Shown here: positions 6,611 to 14,925 of the stretch, piece after piece | Layout: every line of letters starts with the position of its first letter | How positions within the stretch are numbered: the first letter of the stretch is position 1 | IMG/VR virus record: IMGVR_UViG_3300025759_010933 | Span: 1 to 24,353 of that record | DNA length: 24,353 nt | Reading direction: 5' to 3' (one strand) | From: a virus | Translations under genes and position numbers: made by a program | The notes under the pieces: generated by a model | The model's input: the letters and a program-made list of their open reading frames with translations, nothing else | What the model was told of the DNA's origin: nothing | The model's database searches: none

Positions 6611-7783
6611 TTATATGTTAGCTATTTTTTTAAGTTCCTCAAGTTTGTCTGCTGGCTCTGCCAACCCCCCAACCGCACTAAACACGGTTAAGTTAGGTTT
6701 GTCTCCACTATAGATGCCTCTATGGACAATACTATTCGGTTTTAACATTCTAGATAATTGGTCAAAAGCTTCATCTAGACTTTTTTGAGGAATTTCGTTT
6801 AACTGTTCAGTTCCACCGATTATAACTCCAGCAGCAGTGTTGCCAGAGCTTAGGTCTACACCTCCAGTTAAAATATTATTTTTTAAATTTTCTCTTACTG
6901 CTCTTGATATAGATACTGAGTCCTTCCAGTCTTTTACTGGAGAAGCTCCAAAAACAATCAAACCAGAGTCTAAAAGGTTTCCATAGTCATTCGAATCAAA
7001 AGCTGAATAAGTACTGTCTTTAGCCGATGTGTGGTTGAACAAATGAAACAATCCAGCCATGCTATGATTAGAGACCTTCCAAAAATCAGCAACACTTAAA
7101 TTAGGATAAAGTTTTCCAACTTTTTCATTATCTATCAGTATAAGAGGAGAGACGACCCCAGAAGCAACCATGTCATAAGCTTTTTTAAGCCCTTCGAATG
7201 CATTTGCATTTACTCTTTTGCCTTCTGAGTATTTTGGTAAAGCTAGTATTAAACCAACTTTTTTAGATTTAGATTTTATAGCAGTCTGCATTTCTAGAGC
7301 AGTATTAACCAGCGGCTCTAATGTTCCACTCCCAGTGCCTCCCCCTGCTCCAATACAAACGTATATTCTATCAACTTCATCCCCAAATGATCTTCTCATG
7401 AAGTCCAATACATCTTCTCTTTTGTCTTCAAACTTCTTTCTAGCTACTTCGGGATCTTTACCTGCCCCACCTTCGCCAAAGCAAAATTTGTTTTCTAGAG
7501 ATATGGTATTTAAATCTTGCTGCGCCGTATTTATTGCAGCGACTCTCCTATACCCAAGGCCGTAAAAAGTTTCGGCTATTCTAGAGCCTCCTTGGCCAGA
7601 ACCTATGAAAGCATTTTTGAAAGATACTAGACATTCATCTTTTACTTCGTTTCTAGTCTTGTCTTCTTCAATTTCTGGTGGCAAAAGTATATCTGGAAGC
7701 TCTATATCTACAGAGTCTCCATAGATAGATTGAACCACTTCTTGCTCGTTGCTATTACTCGTATTTTCTGGTTCTTCAGTCAT
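6611..7783 (-). CDS. Tubulin/FtsZ superfamily GTPase
   Basis: This 390-aa protein carries the main tubulin/FtsZ nucleotide-binding loops: T1 GSGQGGSR (61-68), a following VAAINTAQQDL strand/loop, T3 GGAGKDPEVARK (105-116) and the tubulin signature GAGGGTGSGT (145-154). A T7-type loop is likely at NDYGN (265-269); the Asp equivalent to FtsZ Asp209 is kept, but the position of Asp212 is Asn. Residues 1-50 are an acidic, poorly conserved extension, and there is a C-terminal domain (about 290-390). Phage tubulins such as PhuZ and TubZ form filaments for DNA positioning or segregation. Here the gene lies between the portal (1-nt gap) and the holin, inside the late cluster. Family assignment is strong; PhuZ, TubZ or another clade cannot be decided by eye. 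Confidence 0.88.
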   Translation of the reverse strand: MTEEPENTSNSNEQEVVQSIYGDSVDIELPDILLPPEIEEDKTRNEVKDECLVSFKNAFIGSGQGGSRIAETFYGLGYRRVAAINTAQQDLNTISLENKFCFGEGGAGKDPEVARKKFEDKREDVLDFMRRSFGDEVDRIYVCIGAGGGTGSGTLEPLVNTALEMQTAIKSKSKKVGLILALPKYSEGKRVNANAFEGLKKAYDMVASGVVSPLILIDNEKVGKLYPNLSVADFWKVSNHSMAGLFHLFNHTSAKDSTYSAFDSNDYGNLLDSGLIVFGASPVKDWKDSVSISRAVRENLKNNILTGGVDLSSGNTAAGVIIGGTEQLNEIPQKSLDEAFDQLSRMLKPNSIVHRGIYSGDKPNLTVFSAVGGLAEPADKLEELKKIANI

Positions 7784-7784
7784 T

Positions 7785-9701
7785 TTAAATTTTACTCGCC
7801 AACATTAGACTTGCTAGATAGAAATCCACAGAGTATTCTTCACTAATTTGATAGATATGTTTGACTCTATCATGGTTCTTATCTTTTGGATTATCTGCGT
7901 AATCGCCAATCTTGTCAAGCCATGCTTTTGGCTCTTCATTAGCTATGATTAGATTTGCAATAGAAGTACAAACTTCTTTCTGTTCTTTTTTAAGTCTTTT
8001 TACAGAATGTCTAGCTCTCAAAAATGATTGAACTTTCTTTTCAAGTTCTTGAGCCAGCAACATGTTGTCTTTTATCTTAGAGAAGTCAAACTGCTCAGAG
8101 GCGACAGACGGATTTTCTTGAGGTTCACCGCCCGAATCAACAGGTCTGCCATTTTCTTTTGGCATCTCTTCTGGGCTTTTGTTTTCATCTGATGGGTTAG
8201 GCTTGGCCCCTCCGATGACTGGTTGGTAGTATCCCTTTTCTTTCTGGTTGACAAAATCCTGCTGAGACTCTAAAGACTGGTCTTTCGTTGGAAGCCTATT
8301 ACTTTCCAAAGCCTCTACTATCTCGTCAGCAGTGAGTACACCTAGTTCATAAAGTCTCGTATATATTCTTTCTTTAGCCACGTTATCCCCAAGACTTATC
8401 TCATCGTAATAAGGAGTAGGGTAGTTTTTTAAGTTCAGAGCCTTAGCTACTCTTTTGATCTCAGGTTTTATAAAGTAGTTTAAAAACGCTTCTCTACCAG
8501 AGTTGAGTCTAGATAAGAATAACTCTACCTTGCTAACCAAGTTAGAGAATTTTTCCCCACCAACTAAAATATTATTTAATCCTAAGTTTATGTCTCTATC
8601 GAATATTTCATACTTTCTTGGGTCCATGAGGTCTGCCACTCTTGGAACAACGAACTCCGCTTTGGTTGTGTAGTCTGAAATGAGAACTCTGCCGACAGAT
8701 TCGTTTTGGAAAAGTTCTTGCATTGCTGCTAAATTTCTTTGATTGATACCACCCTCGTCAGGAGGAGCTCCCATCGTCACAAGTAAAACTGCTTGCTGGA
8801 TACATCTTCCTATAGCCATATCCATTTGCTTGAGCTCTTGCTTAAAATTTAGATCCATTAAAACTGGATAACCCATCGGTACTGCAAAGGGTTCGTAATC
8901 CTGCTTTTTATAAAACACTGCTATAACTTTATCTGCCGACAAAGGTATCATCAAAGACTGATCTTTTTTAGAACTTTTTAAAGATTTTTTACTTTCCTCT
9001 GGAAGCGAATTTAAAAAATCGTAGTCCTCTTCTGTCGTGGGATTTATTAATCTAGACTTTTCATACGCGGATAAAGTCTTGTAATAACCTCCATACGCAC
9101 CAAAGTTCAAAGAGCCAGTTAACCTAAGATCTGCTGGGTTTAAAAATAAATATTTAGTTGGTAAATTAGTTGTATCAGCAACGGACTCCTCTAAAGATGC
9201 AAAAGTTTGAGTTATCTTTTTAACATCCTCCTGACTCATCTCTGACTCAAGCCTATATATAAATACATTCCCAGATCTATAATACTCTCTAAAAAATTTA
9301 TCTTGTATATCCCAAATTCCTATTTTTTTGAGGTAAGCATCAAAGAAGTTTCTAGACTTTTTAGAACCTCCTTTGAAATAAATGCTTCCGCTGGAGAATT
9401 CAGTCATTAGATCTATTACGTTTCTAAATTGAGAAAAATTATAATAGGCTTTTTGACACAAAATTACAGAATCTCTAATTTCTAACAGAGAGTTGTTATT
9501 GTAATTTGCAGAGTACTTCCAAGGTATTAAGCCATCGTCAATATTTTTGTAAGCATCGGTACGGTGAATAGAAGAAGCAGCATTTCTTCTAGTTCTGGTT
9601 CTTGAAGTGCTTAAATTAGCACTAGACTCATAAGCCATCAATGGCTTTACGCCGTTATCTTCGGTCTTAGGCGGGTTAGGTTTTTGAGGCTTTTTTCTCA
9701 T
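7785..9701 (-). CDS. Portal protein
   Basis: The 638-aa length and the position directly after the large terminase identify this as the portal, the dodecameric ring at the unique capsid vertex. Recognisable parts are an N-terminal basic arm, the region LCQKAYYNFSQFRNVIDLMTE with FREYYRSGNVFIYRLE (about 80-155), and the central GEKFSNLVSKVELFLSRL helix followed by FLNYFIKPEIKRVAKAL, matching the stem/crown helices of portals. A Pro/Glu-rich linker (about 515-545) precedes a helical C-terminus with LEKKVQSFLRARHSVKRLKK. It overlaps no gene but is 1 nt from the tubulin-like ATG. Its leader contains GTGTAATATA, and no Shine-Dalgarno is seen. Confidence 0.85.
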   Translation of the reverse strand: MRKKPQKPNPPKTEDNGVKPLMAYESSANLSTSRTRTRRNAASSIHRTDAYKNIDDGLIPWKYSANYNNNSLLEIRDSVILCQKAYYNFSQFRNVIDLMTEFSSGSIYFKGGSKKSRNFFDAYLKKIGIWDIQDKFFREYYRSGNVFIYRLESEMSQEDVKKITQTFASLEESVADTTNLPTKYLFLNPADLRLTGSLNFGAYGGYYKTLSAYEKSRLINPTTEEDYDFLNSLPEESKKSLKSSKKDQSLMIPLSADKVIAVFYKKQDYEPFAVPMGYPVLMDLNFKQELKQMDMAIGRCIQQAVLLVTMGAPPDEGGINQRNLAAMQELFQNESVGRVLISDYTTKAEFVVPRVADLMDPRKYEIFDRDINLGLNNILVGGEKFSNLVSKVELFLSRLNSGREAFLNYFIKPEIKRVAKALNLKNYPTPYYDEISLGDNVAKERIYTRLYELGVLTADEIVEALESNRLPTKDQSLESQQDFVNQKEKGYYQPVIGGAKPNPSDENKSPEEMPKENGRPVDSGGEPQENPSVASEQFDFSKIKDNMLLAQELEKKVQSFLRARHSVKRLKKEQKEVCTSIANLIIANEEPKAWLDKIGDYADNPKDKNHDRVKHIYQISEEYSVDFYLASLMLASKI

Positions 9702-9710
9702 TTTATAAAG

Positions 9711-9720
9711 TATATTACAC
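9711..9720 (-). promoter_or_regulatory. GTGTAATATA promoter-like motif (portal gene)
   Basis: An exact minus-strand copy ends 9 nt before the ATG at 9701, in the 23-nt gap after the terminase stop. The following bases CTTTATAAA are almost the same as those after the copy before PhoH (TTTTGTAAA), so the conserved block extends to the start codon. Confidence 0.6.
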
Positions 9721-9724
9721 TATT

Positions 9725-11557
9725 TTATATTAATCTTGGTTGAAAAGTGTGAGAAATTTCTTCTTTCTGATTTTTCGTGTCATTGTAGCATTTTAAAGCC
9801 CAATTAGCTAGCATTAATGCTGTATAGTTATCTCGTCTAGCTCTGTTTACACTGGTCGATCTTTTTAGGTGTTGTGGCAAATCAAATGTCTGAGTTCCTT
9901 TTGCAGTGCTTTTAACTTCTATTAACGCACACTGTTTTTTAGTTTGGTATACTAGTATATCTTGATTTTCTATCAGTTCTCCTAAATTTTTAATATCTTT
10001 GCTAAAATTAGACATATCTATGTTTAAAAACGCTTGTCTATTAAAAGATTCTCCATTAGCAGTTGCCCTTGATGCGAACCATATTTTTTTATAATCTATA
10101 CAAGCCTGTAAGTGCTCATTCGCCTTTCTCAAAAAATCGCTAGTAAAATTCTGCTTAAAACAGATTTTATGGTTTTCTTTATTCAGATCAAGCTTTAATT
10201 TTCTTATTTGCTTTCCGTATTCAATTCCATCTTTAGTGGAGTCAAAATCGATAAATTTTAAATTAATATTGCTTTTCAGGAAATTGGTTGACTCATTGCA
10301 ACTATCTAGAAATTGATATCCTGCATTATCAATGCACACCATAGCAACGTCAAAGTTTGTATAAACATAATAAAAATAATTTATATGGTCTTTTAAATCC
10401 CCTCCAGCCACAGCATAATTATGAACTAATGTTCCTTCGCCAGTGTCCTGATCAACCTCCAGTACAGCTATTGCAAAATAGTCAGAAGAAGGACTATTAC
10501 TAAAACTTGGATCGATCCCTATGATATACTTACATCCCTTCTTCCCTTTGATTAAAGTAGTTGGTTCTTCACCATCTGGTATAGTACATTGGTGCATTTT
10601 TTTAGCACTAAAATAAGAATCAGAACCGTCTGTAAATTGAGCGCAGTACTCTCTTAAAAAAGAAGAGTGTGAAGACCCACCTGTTTTTGCTTCCTCAATT
10701 ACCGTTTTATCCACCATCTCTTCGGGCAACGCTTCATAACTCATTTGAGATATAAAGTAAGAAGCTTCAGAGGGTTCTTCAGACTCTATTTTGCTGTACC
10801 ATTCTTTGTAGGTTTTGAAAAGGTTTTCGAAAGTGTAGCTAGCAGAGGACAAGGCTATCATCTTGGAGGTATTTTCAAATACAAATCTTTCCTCCTCCTT
10901 CATTTTACCTTCTTTTATCAACTGGTCTTCTATCTCCCTTATCTCTAATCTCTCTTTCATGTTTTGAGGTGCGACCAAAAAAGGCATTAAAACCGTATTC
11001 ACCAACTCTTCTGGCAACAGTAAAAACTCGTCAAGGACTAGTATGTTCGCTCTAAAACCACGAATCTTTTCCCCGTTCAAAGGAATGGCTGTTATAGTAC
11101 CACCATTTATCTCCCACTCGTATTGATCATTTCTCTTAGAAGGCTTTGCTGAAAAGGCTTGAGCTAAAAGATTAGCACCTTTGGATTTAACTATTTTTTC
11201 TAAATTATTAAATATAAATCTAGCAGTACGAAAGGTAGGTCCAGCTATTAATATTTTAGTACCTGGTTCAAATATGCATTGTAAAAAGCAAAAGACCGAA
11301 GCTATGAAAGTTTTTCCGCAGCCACGGCCCCAGACACACATTGAAAAATTTCTATTAAGCATTCCTTTCAACGTCGCCTCTTGATATGGAGCTAGTTTTA
11401 TACCCGATATCAACTCGGTAGTAAAAGACAGGTTGCCTCTAAGAAACTTAGCTAATGAAATTTTAGCCTCCTTGTCTTCTAGCTCTCCTTTTAGACTCAT
11501 TAATTCTTCGTTTATATCGAAGAGCTCTTTCTTGTATTTGTCTGGGCAAAAAATCAT
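9725..11557 (-). CDS. terL: Terminase large subunit
   Basis: The 610-aa protein has both halves of a phage packaging motor. The N-terminal ATPase has an adenine-binding entry LAPYQEATL (55-63), Walker A WGRGCGKT (76-83) and Walker B NILVLDE (171-177). The C-terminal RNase H-like nuclease has YIIGIDPSFSNSPSSDY with Asp349 and VCIDNAGY with Asp410. It cuts concatemers and pumps DNA into the prohead through the portal, whose gene follows after 23 nt. The start overlaps the stop of the ERCC4-type nuclease gene as ATGA. Length is within the usual range for large terminases. Confidence 0.95.
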   Translation of the reverse strand: MIFCPDKYKKELFDINEELMSLKGELEDKEAKISLAKFLRGNLSFTTELISGIKLAPYQEATLKGMLNRNFSMCVWGRGCGKTFIASVFCFLQCIFEPGTKILIAGPTFRTARFIFNNLEKIVKSKGANLLAQAFSAKPSKRNDQYEWEINGGTITAIPLNGEKIRGFRANILVLDEFLLLPEELVNTVLMPFLVAPQNMKERLEIREIEDQLIKEGKMKEEERFVFENTSKMIALSSASYTFENLFKTYKEWYSKIESEEPSEASYFISQMSYEALPEEMVDKTVIEEAKTGGSSHSSFLREYCAQFTDGSDSYFSAKKMHQCTIPDGEEPTTLIKGKKGCKYIIGIDPSFSNSPSSDYFAIAVLEVDQDTGEGTLVHNYAVAGGDLKDHINYFYYVYTNFDVAMVCIDNAGYQFLDSCNESTNFLKSNINLKFIDFDSTKDGIEYGKQIRKLKLDLNKENHKICFKQNFTSDFLRKANEHLQACIDYKKIWFASRATANGESFNRQAFLNIDMSNFSKDIKNLGELIENQDILVYQTKKQCALIEVKSTAKGTQTFDLPQHLKRSTSVNRARRDNYTALMLANWALKCYNDTKNQKEEISHTFQPRLI

Positions 11558-12495
11558 AGGATTTTTTTATCGTAAGCTAATTGAAGGTCTATTTCTTTGT
11601 AAATACACCCACTAAAAAATATTTTTTCTATAACTCTCACCGACTCTTTTCTACCATTTACGAATAAAAATTGAACGTGCTCATATTTTTGTATTATTTC
11701 TCTAACTTTATGAAATATGTATTCTGGTGTGGCTTTTATTTTTTTTGATATATGAGGGAGGTGTCTGAAAGATAAGGCTCTATTTAGATTCTCCTCAACA
11801 ACTACTATTAAGTTGGCGTCGTCTTCTTCAGCGCGTTCTATCTCCTTACAGAACCTTTCATGATTTAGGACGCTTATAGTGGATATAAAATCAGCCAATG
11901 ACTTTCTCTCTATATAGCAATTACAAGTTAAAGACTTGTTACTTAAAGCGTAGTCTCCATATTTTAAAGCTTTTGCTTCAGATTCTAAATTGAACTTTAG
12001 AGGCATTTGCTCTCTAGTATCTATATATACTTTTAGATCATCTATCTGCTTATGCTTTGAATCTTCTTTTATACTTTCTACTTTTTTAAATTTATTTTTC
12101 AAACCTAAAGAAGAACACATGTCGTAATAATCATCAAAATACTTTTCGTAAGTTAGTATGGACGGGGTCATCAGAGTCCTAAGCTCTATCTGACATGGTG
12201 AAAAAGTTAAATTCTTTTTTTCTTTTCTTTTTTCTATTATTTTTTTAAGGTACTCTCTGGATTTATCTAAAGGCTGTTCTTGCAACCACTTTCTTTGGTT
12301 TATTCTAGAATTAAAGTCAGAATCAAAATAGTGTCTTTTGTCTTTAAATTTTATTATTTCTCCAGTATACATATCATGTCTAGGGAAATATTGCTGATAA
12401 TACGACGCCATCCTAAGACCATGAGCTTTGAGATGAGAGTGTAATCGCCTCTCGGTTTCGAACTCTTTGCCACAAACCTTGCAAATAAAAGACAT
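11554..12495 (-). CDS. C2H2 zinc finger plus ERCC4-type nuclease
   Basis: This 313-aa protein starts with a perfect C2H2 finger: Cys5, Cys8, His21, His25. A basic helical linker follows (about 60-150). The C-terminal half has ERCC4/XPF nuclease marks: YIDTREQ (157-163), LKYGDYAL (177-184) and IERKSLADF (195-203), which contains the defining ERKxxxD. XPF-type nucleases cut branched or flap DNA. Its 3' end overlaps the terminase ATG by 4 nt, suggesting coupled translation and a role in packaging or resolving replication intermediates before packaging. No helicase domain is present. The domain call is by motif and the packaging role is inferred from position. Confidence 0.82.
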   Translation of the reverse strand: MSFICKVCGKEFETERRLHSHLKAHGLRMASYYQQYFPRHDMYTGEIIKFKDKRHYFDSDFNSRINQRKWLQEQPLDKSREYLKKIIEKRKEKKNLTFSPCQIELRTLMTPSILTYEKYFDDYYDMCSSLGLKNKFKKVESIKEDSKHKQIDDLKVYIDTREQMPLKFNLESEAKALKYGDYALSNKSLTCNCYIERKSLADFISTISVLNHERFCKEIERAEEDDANLIVVVEENLNRALSFRHLPHISKKIKATPEYIFHKVREIIQKYEHVQFLFVNGRKESVRVIEKIFFSGCIYKEIDLQLAYDKKIL

Positions 12496-12501
12496 ATAAA
12501 A

Positions 12502-13590
12502 TTACCCGTTTAAAATTTCTTCCTCACTAATCCCAAGTATTCTACATTTTATTTCATCCATACTAGAAAGTTTATCAACCTCTTCTTTCGTGGCTTCTTT
12601 CCTAAGCTGCGCCAACTTTAACATTTTTTTCCTACTCTCTTCGTTCTTCCACATTTCAACCAAATTGAGTATGCTCGCAGAATCTGATTGTCTTTTTTTA
12701 AGTCTATCGCTACGCTTTTCCTTTAAATCATTAAGTAAAGTTTGCTGTCTTTTTACCGATTGATTGTATTCCGTTTCCACTTTGCCTATTATCTCAACCA
12801 AGGACATAGAAGCTCTCCCGTCAGCTTCTTGCATCGACTCTCTCAAAAGAATGTTTAAATCTTCTTTTCTTCTTTGTATGTCAGATGCAATTACAACTTC
12901 AGAAGCTAGTATTATGTATTGATCAACCTCCTCCTCTGTTAAATCTGGTTTATCATGAGTATATCTTATAAAAGTTGACTCAAACAAATCCCTCTCAATC
13001 GAACTTTGTATAGAATTTATCTGATGGATGAACCTATACGAGTTAACATAGCTCAGTAGAGCTTCTACTCCGTGCTTTTGGGACGGGGTTATTTTTTCTT
13101 TATCAATTGAATCGCTGATGTATTTTTGTATCCTTGAAACCATTTTATCAAAAGACTTGGGAGGTTTAAAGGCGGACGGCGATTGTGGTAATTCTTGACT
13201 AGATTCAAAAGGTTCGTCATTAGTTTGTATTGAGTCTATGTACTCTTTTACTGTTATAGCCTCTATACTCAGATTTGTTAAAGTATTATCCTTGAATAAT
13301 ACCTTAGCAACCTCCACATAAGTCATTAAAGTGAAATTATTATTTATAAATTCTTTTTGATCTGAGGTTAGATCCGCTCTTTCTTTTTTGCTGTAGACAG
13401 AAGTGGTCTTTGGCTTTAAATCCCTAGAGGCTAAAAATTGTTTAATAGCACGACCCTCCTTACTTCTGCCATCTATACTCTCTTGATCTGGAAATAACAA
13501 CTTGGTAAGATCTTGAAGGGATGGGGGCTCACCCTCGGAATCGTTCCAAGCCTTTATTATTGCATCACCTTGTTCTTTATTTAATTTCAT
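12502..13590 (-). CDS. Hypothetical helical protein, candidate small-terminase-like
   Basis: This 362-aa protein is almost all helical. Residues 1-110 contain two similar segments that could be helix-turn-helix repeats (MKLNKEQGDAIIKAW with LTKLLFPDQ, and LTSDQKEFINNNF with YVEVAKVLFKDN). A Pro/Ser linker (about 128-143) leads into a long helical region, about 250-335, with heptad-like spacing. It lies between the sigma-like gene (ATGA overlap) and the nuclease/terminase pair. DNA-binding N-terminus, coiled-coil oligomerisation region and proximity to terL suggest a small-terminase role, but I recognise no family signature. Confidence 0.6.
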   Translation of the reverse strand: MKLNKEQGDAIIKAWNDSEGEPPSLQDLTKLLFPDQESIDGRSKEGRAIKQFLASRDLKPKTTSVYSKKERADLTSDQKEFINNNFTLMTYVEVAKVLFKDNTLTNLSIEAITVKEYIDSIQTNDEPFESSQELPQSPSAFKPPKSFDKMVSRIQKYISDSIDKEKITPSQKHGVEALLSYVNSYRFIHQINSIQSSIERDLFESTFIRYTHDKPDLTEEEVDQYIILASEVVIASDIQRRKEDLNILLRESMQEADGRASMSLVEIIGKVETEYNQSVKRQQTLLNDLKEKRSDRLKKRQSDSASILNLVEMWKNEESRKKMLKLAQLRKEATKEEVDKLSSMDEIKCRILGISEEEILNG

Positions 13591-14288
13591 AGATCTAACT
13601 TGTCGCTATCTAAAAGATTTTTCGCTTTGTCTAAAATATTTTTTTTAATATTTTTTATTTGCTTGTAACCTGGTTTCCTGTCTTTTTCGGAGGTTTTATA
13701 TCCCATTAACTTGGCTGCTTCTTCCTCGCTTTTATTTTCAATATAAAGCAGTATATAGACTTTCCTTTCTAGAGGTTTCAAATGCTTTACGATTTCTTTA
13801 TGAAATTTATTAAGCACCCCTTCTATGTCGTTGTATTTTTCTAAAAACTTGGAGTTTATTTCGTGAGTATGATATTCTAAAGGCAGTGTTAGCTTTACAT
13901 TATAAGCTGACTTTTTACTTTCACTCCATCTTTTGTACACAGCGCATTCTACTGATTCGTTTGTAAATATCATGCATAAACCATTACCTTCGTAAGCAGC
14001 GCACTTTAAACATGGTTTTGCAAAATTAGAGTAATTGTTTCTTATTAAGTTCTTTATTTGGTTTGAAATTATCCTATTAAGCCAAGGCTCTAGTGGTTTT
14101 TTAGGATCGTATTGATGCCATTTCTTATATATATGAATCCTCAGAATTTGAGACACGTCATCATAGTCAAGCCATGATAAAGACTTTAGCTTCCACTTAG
14201 CCCTTCTTTTTCTTATCTCATTGTCTATTCTATCTATAGACTCTTCAAAAGATGGCTTTTTAGGAGGTCTCCCTCTTTTTTTAGCCAT
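13587..14288 (-). CDS. RNA polymerase sigma-factor-like protein with inserted Cys cluster
   Basis: This 233-aa protein starts with an AT-hook-like KKRGRPPKK. Residues about 36-85 resemble sigma region 2: DYDDVSQILRIHIYKKW, then PLEPWLNRIISNQIKNLIR. Residues about 168-225 resemble region 4: LKPLERKVYILLYIENKSEE and an HTH-like AAKLMGYKT segment. Between them is a cluster Cys93, Cys96, Cys105, Cys115 that could bind zinc or an iron-sulfur cluster. Such phage sigma factors direct late transcription, as T4 gp55 does in another family. Its start overlaps the zinc-ribbon gene by 8 nt, and its stop overlaps the next ATG. A link to the GTGTAATATA motif is inferred. Confidence 0.72.
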   Translation of the reverse strand: MAKKRGRPPKKPSFEESIDRIDNEIRKRRAKWKLKSLSWLDYDDVSQILRIHIYKKWHQYDPKKPLEPWLNRIISNQIKNLIRNNYSNFAKPCLKCAAYEGNGLCMIFTNESVECAVYKRWSESKKSAYNVKLTLPLEYHTHEINSKFLEKYNDIEGVLNKFHKEIVKHLKPLERKVYILLYIENKSEEEAAKLMGYKTSEKDRKPGYKQIKNIKKNILDKAKNLLDSDKLDL

Positions 14289-14691
14289 TAGGTTTTATGG
14301 CCCCAGCTTCTCTTCTAAAAGCTTCGGCAACTTCTTCCGCTGAAGCATTTTTCCCCCCGTATGTTTGAGATGGTCTAGGGACGGCACTGTTTATGTCCAA
14401 CGGAGGAGATGACTGTCCTTTTGACTCCTCTATCAAACTAGATAGTGTGGTGCTTTTATTTTGGAAGACTTGAGAATCGAAAGCTAAAGACGAGATGTCG
14501 GGAATCTTAAAAGACTCTTCCTCGCTAACGCCTTGCGTATCTAAGCTTGGCTTAGTCTTCAAATCTTTATTAGGGCTAGTCTTCGTCGTTGCTACTGATA
14601 AAGAACTACCACATTTTTGACAAAACCTTGGCTTCTCCGAAGTGTAACTATTAGGAGAACCGCATTTGTGACAATATATTTTAGACGGCAT
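14281..14691 (-). CDS. Zinc-ribbon protein (136 aa), unknown function
   Basis: The N-terminus has two CxxC knuckles, YCHKCGSPNSY and FCQKCGSSL (Cys7, Cys10, Cys23, Cys26), a small zinc ribbon. The remaining about 105 residues are Ser/Thr/Pro/Lys-rich and look disordered, ending in a short helix EEVAEAFRREAGAIKP. It is the first gene of the minus-strand late region and overlaps the sigma-like gene by 8 nt. A partnership with that protein or with RNA polymerase is possible but rests on position alone. A GTGTAATATA motif lies about 54 nt upstream. Confidence 0.65.
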   Translation of the reverse strand: MPSKIYCHKCGSPNSYTSEKPRFCQKCGSSLSVATTKTSPNKDLKTKPSLDTQGVSEEESFKIPDISSLAFDSQVFQNKSTTLSSLIEESKGQSSPPLDINSAVPRPSQTYGGKNASAEEVAEAFRREAGAIKPNG

Positions 14692-14730
14692 ATTTGTTAG
14701 ATAGCTTTTTTAATTAAAAATTTAAGTAAA

Positions 14731-14907
14731 ATGAAATCAAAAGATATATTACACCAAATTCAAAAGAATTTCAAAGAAATTTTAAATTTAAGTTATCCCT
14801 TGTGTAAACACGATAATAAAGAGATTTCAAAATTATCTTCAAAAATTAATAAAGACTGCTATAACAAGGTCAAAGAAATATCAAGATTTCTTGACTCTAA
14901 AAAATAA
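14731..14907 (+). CDS. Possible small gene (58 aa) at the head of the plus-strand operon
   Basis: An ATG at 14731 opens a 58-codon frame ending TAA at 14907. The product is helical and charged (MKSKDILHQIQKNFKEIL, later KINKDCYNKVKEISRF). Its amphipathic pattern looks more protein-like than random AT-rich sequence. It lies 18 nt before the GT9-like start in the same direction. No good Shine-Dalgarno is present (TTTAAGTAAA). It also overlaps the opposing GTGTAATATA motif of the zinc-ribbon gene. This could be a real small gene or the divergent intergenic region. Confidence 0.4.
   Translation: MKSKDILHQIQKNFKEILNLSYPLCKHDNKEISKLSSKINKDCYNKVKEISRFLDSKK
14745..14754 (-). promoter_or_regulatory. 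GTGTAATATA promoter-like motif (head of late region)
   Basis: An exact minus-strand copy preceded by TTTG. It lies about 54 nt before the ATG at 14691, the longest leader among the copies, and would drive the zinc-ribbon, sigma-like and following packaging genes. It sits in the gap between divergently oriented gene blocks, where a promoter is expected. Confidence 0.6.
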
Positions 14908-14925
14908 AAAACGTACCATCTCTGA

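Noticed and set aside
14802-14807. Plus-strand GTGTAA as promoter of the glycan operon
   Set aside because: Only six bases match, the following bases do not fit TATA, and the hexamer also occurs by chance inside genes (for example near 12433 and 22133).
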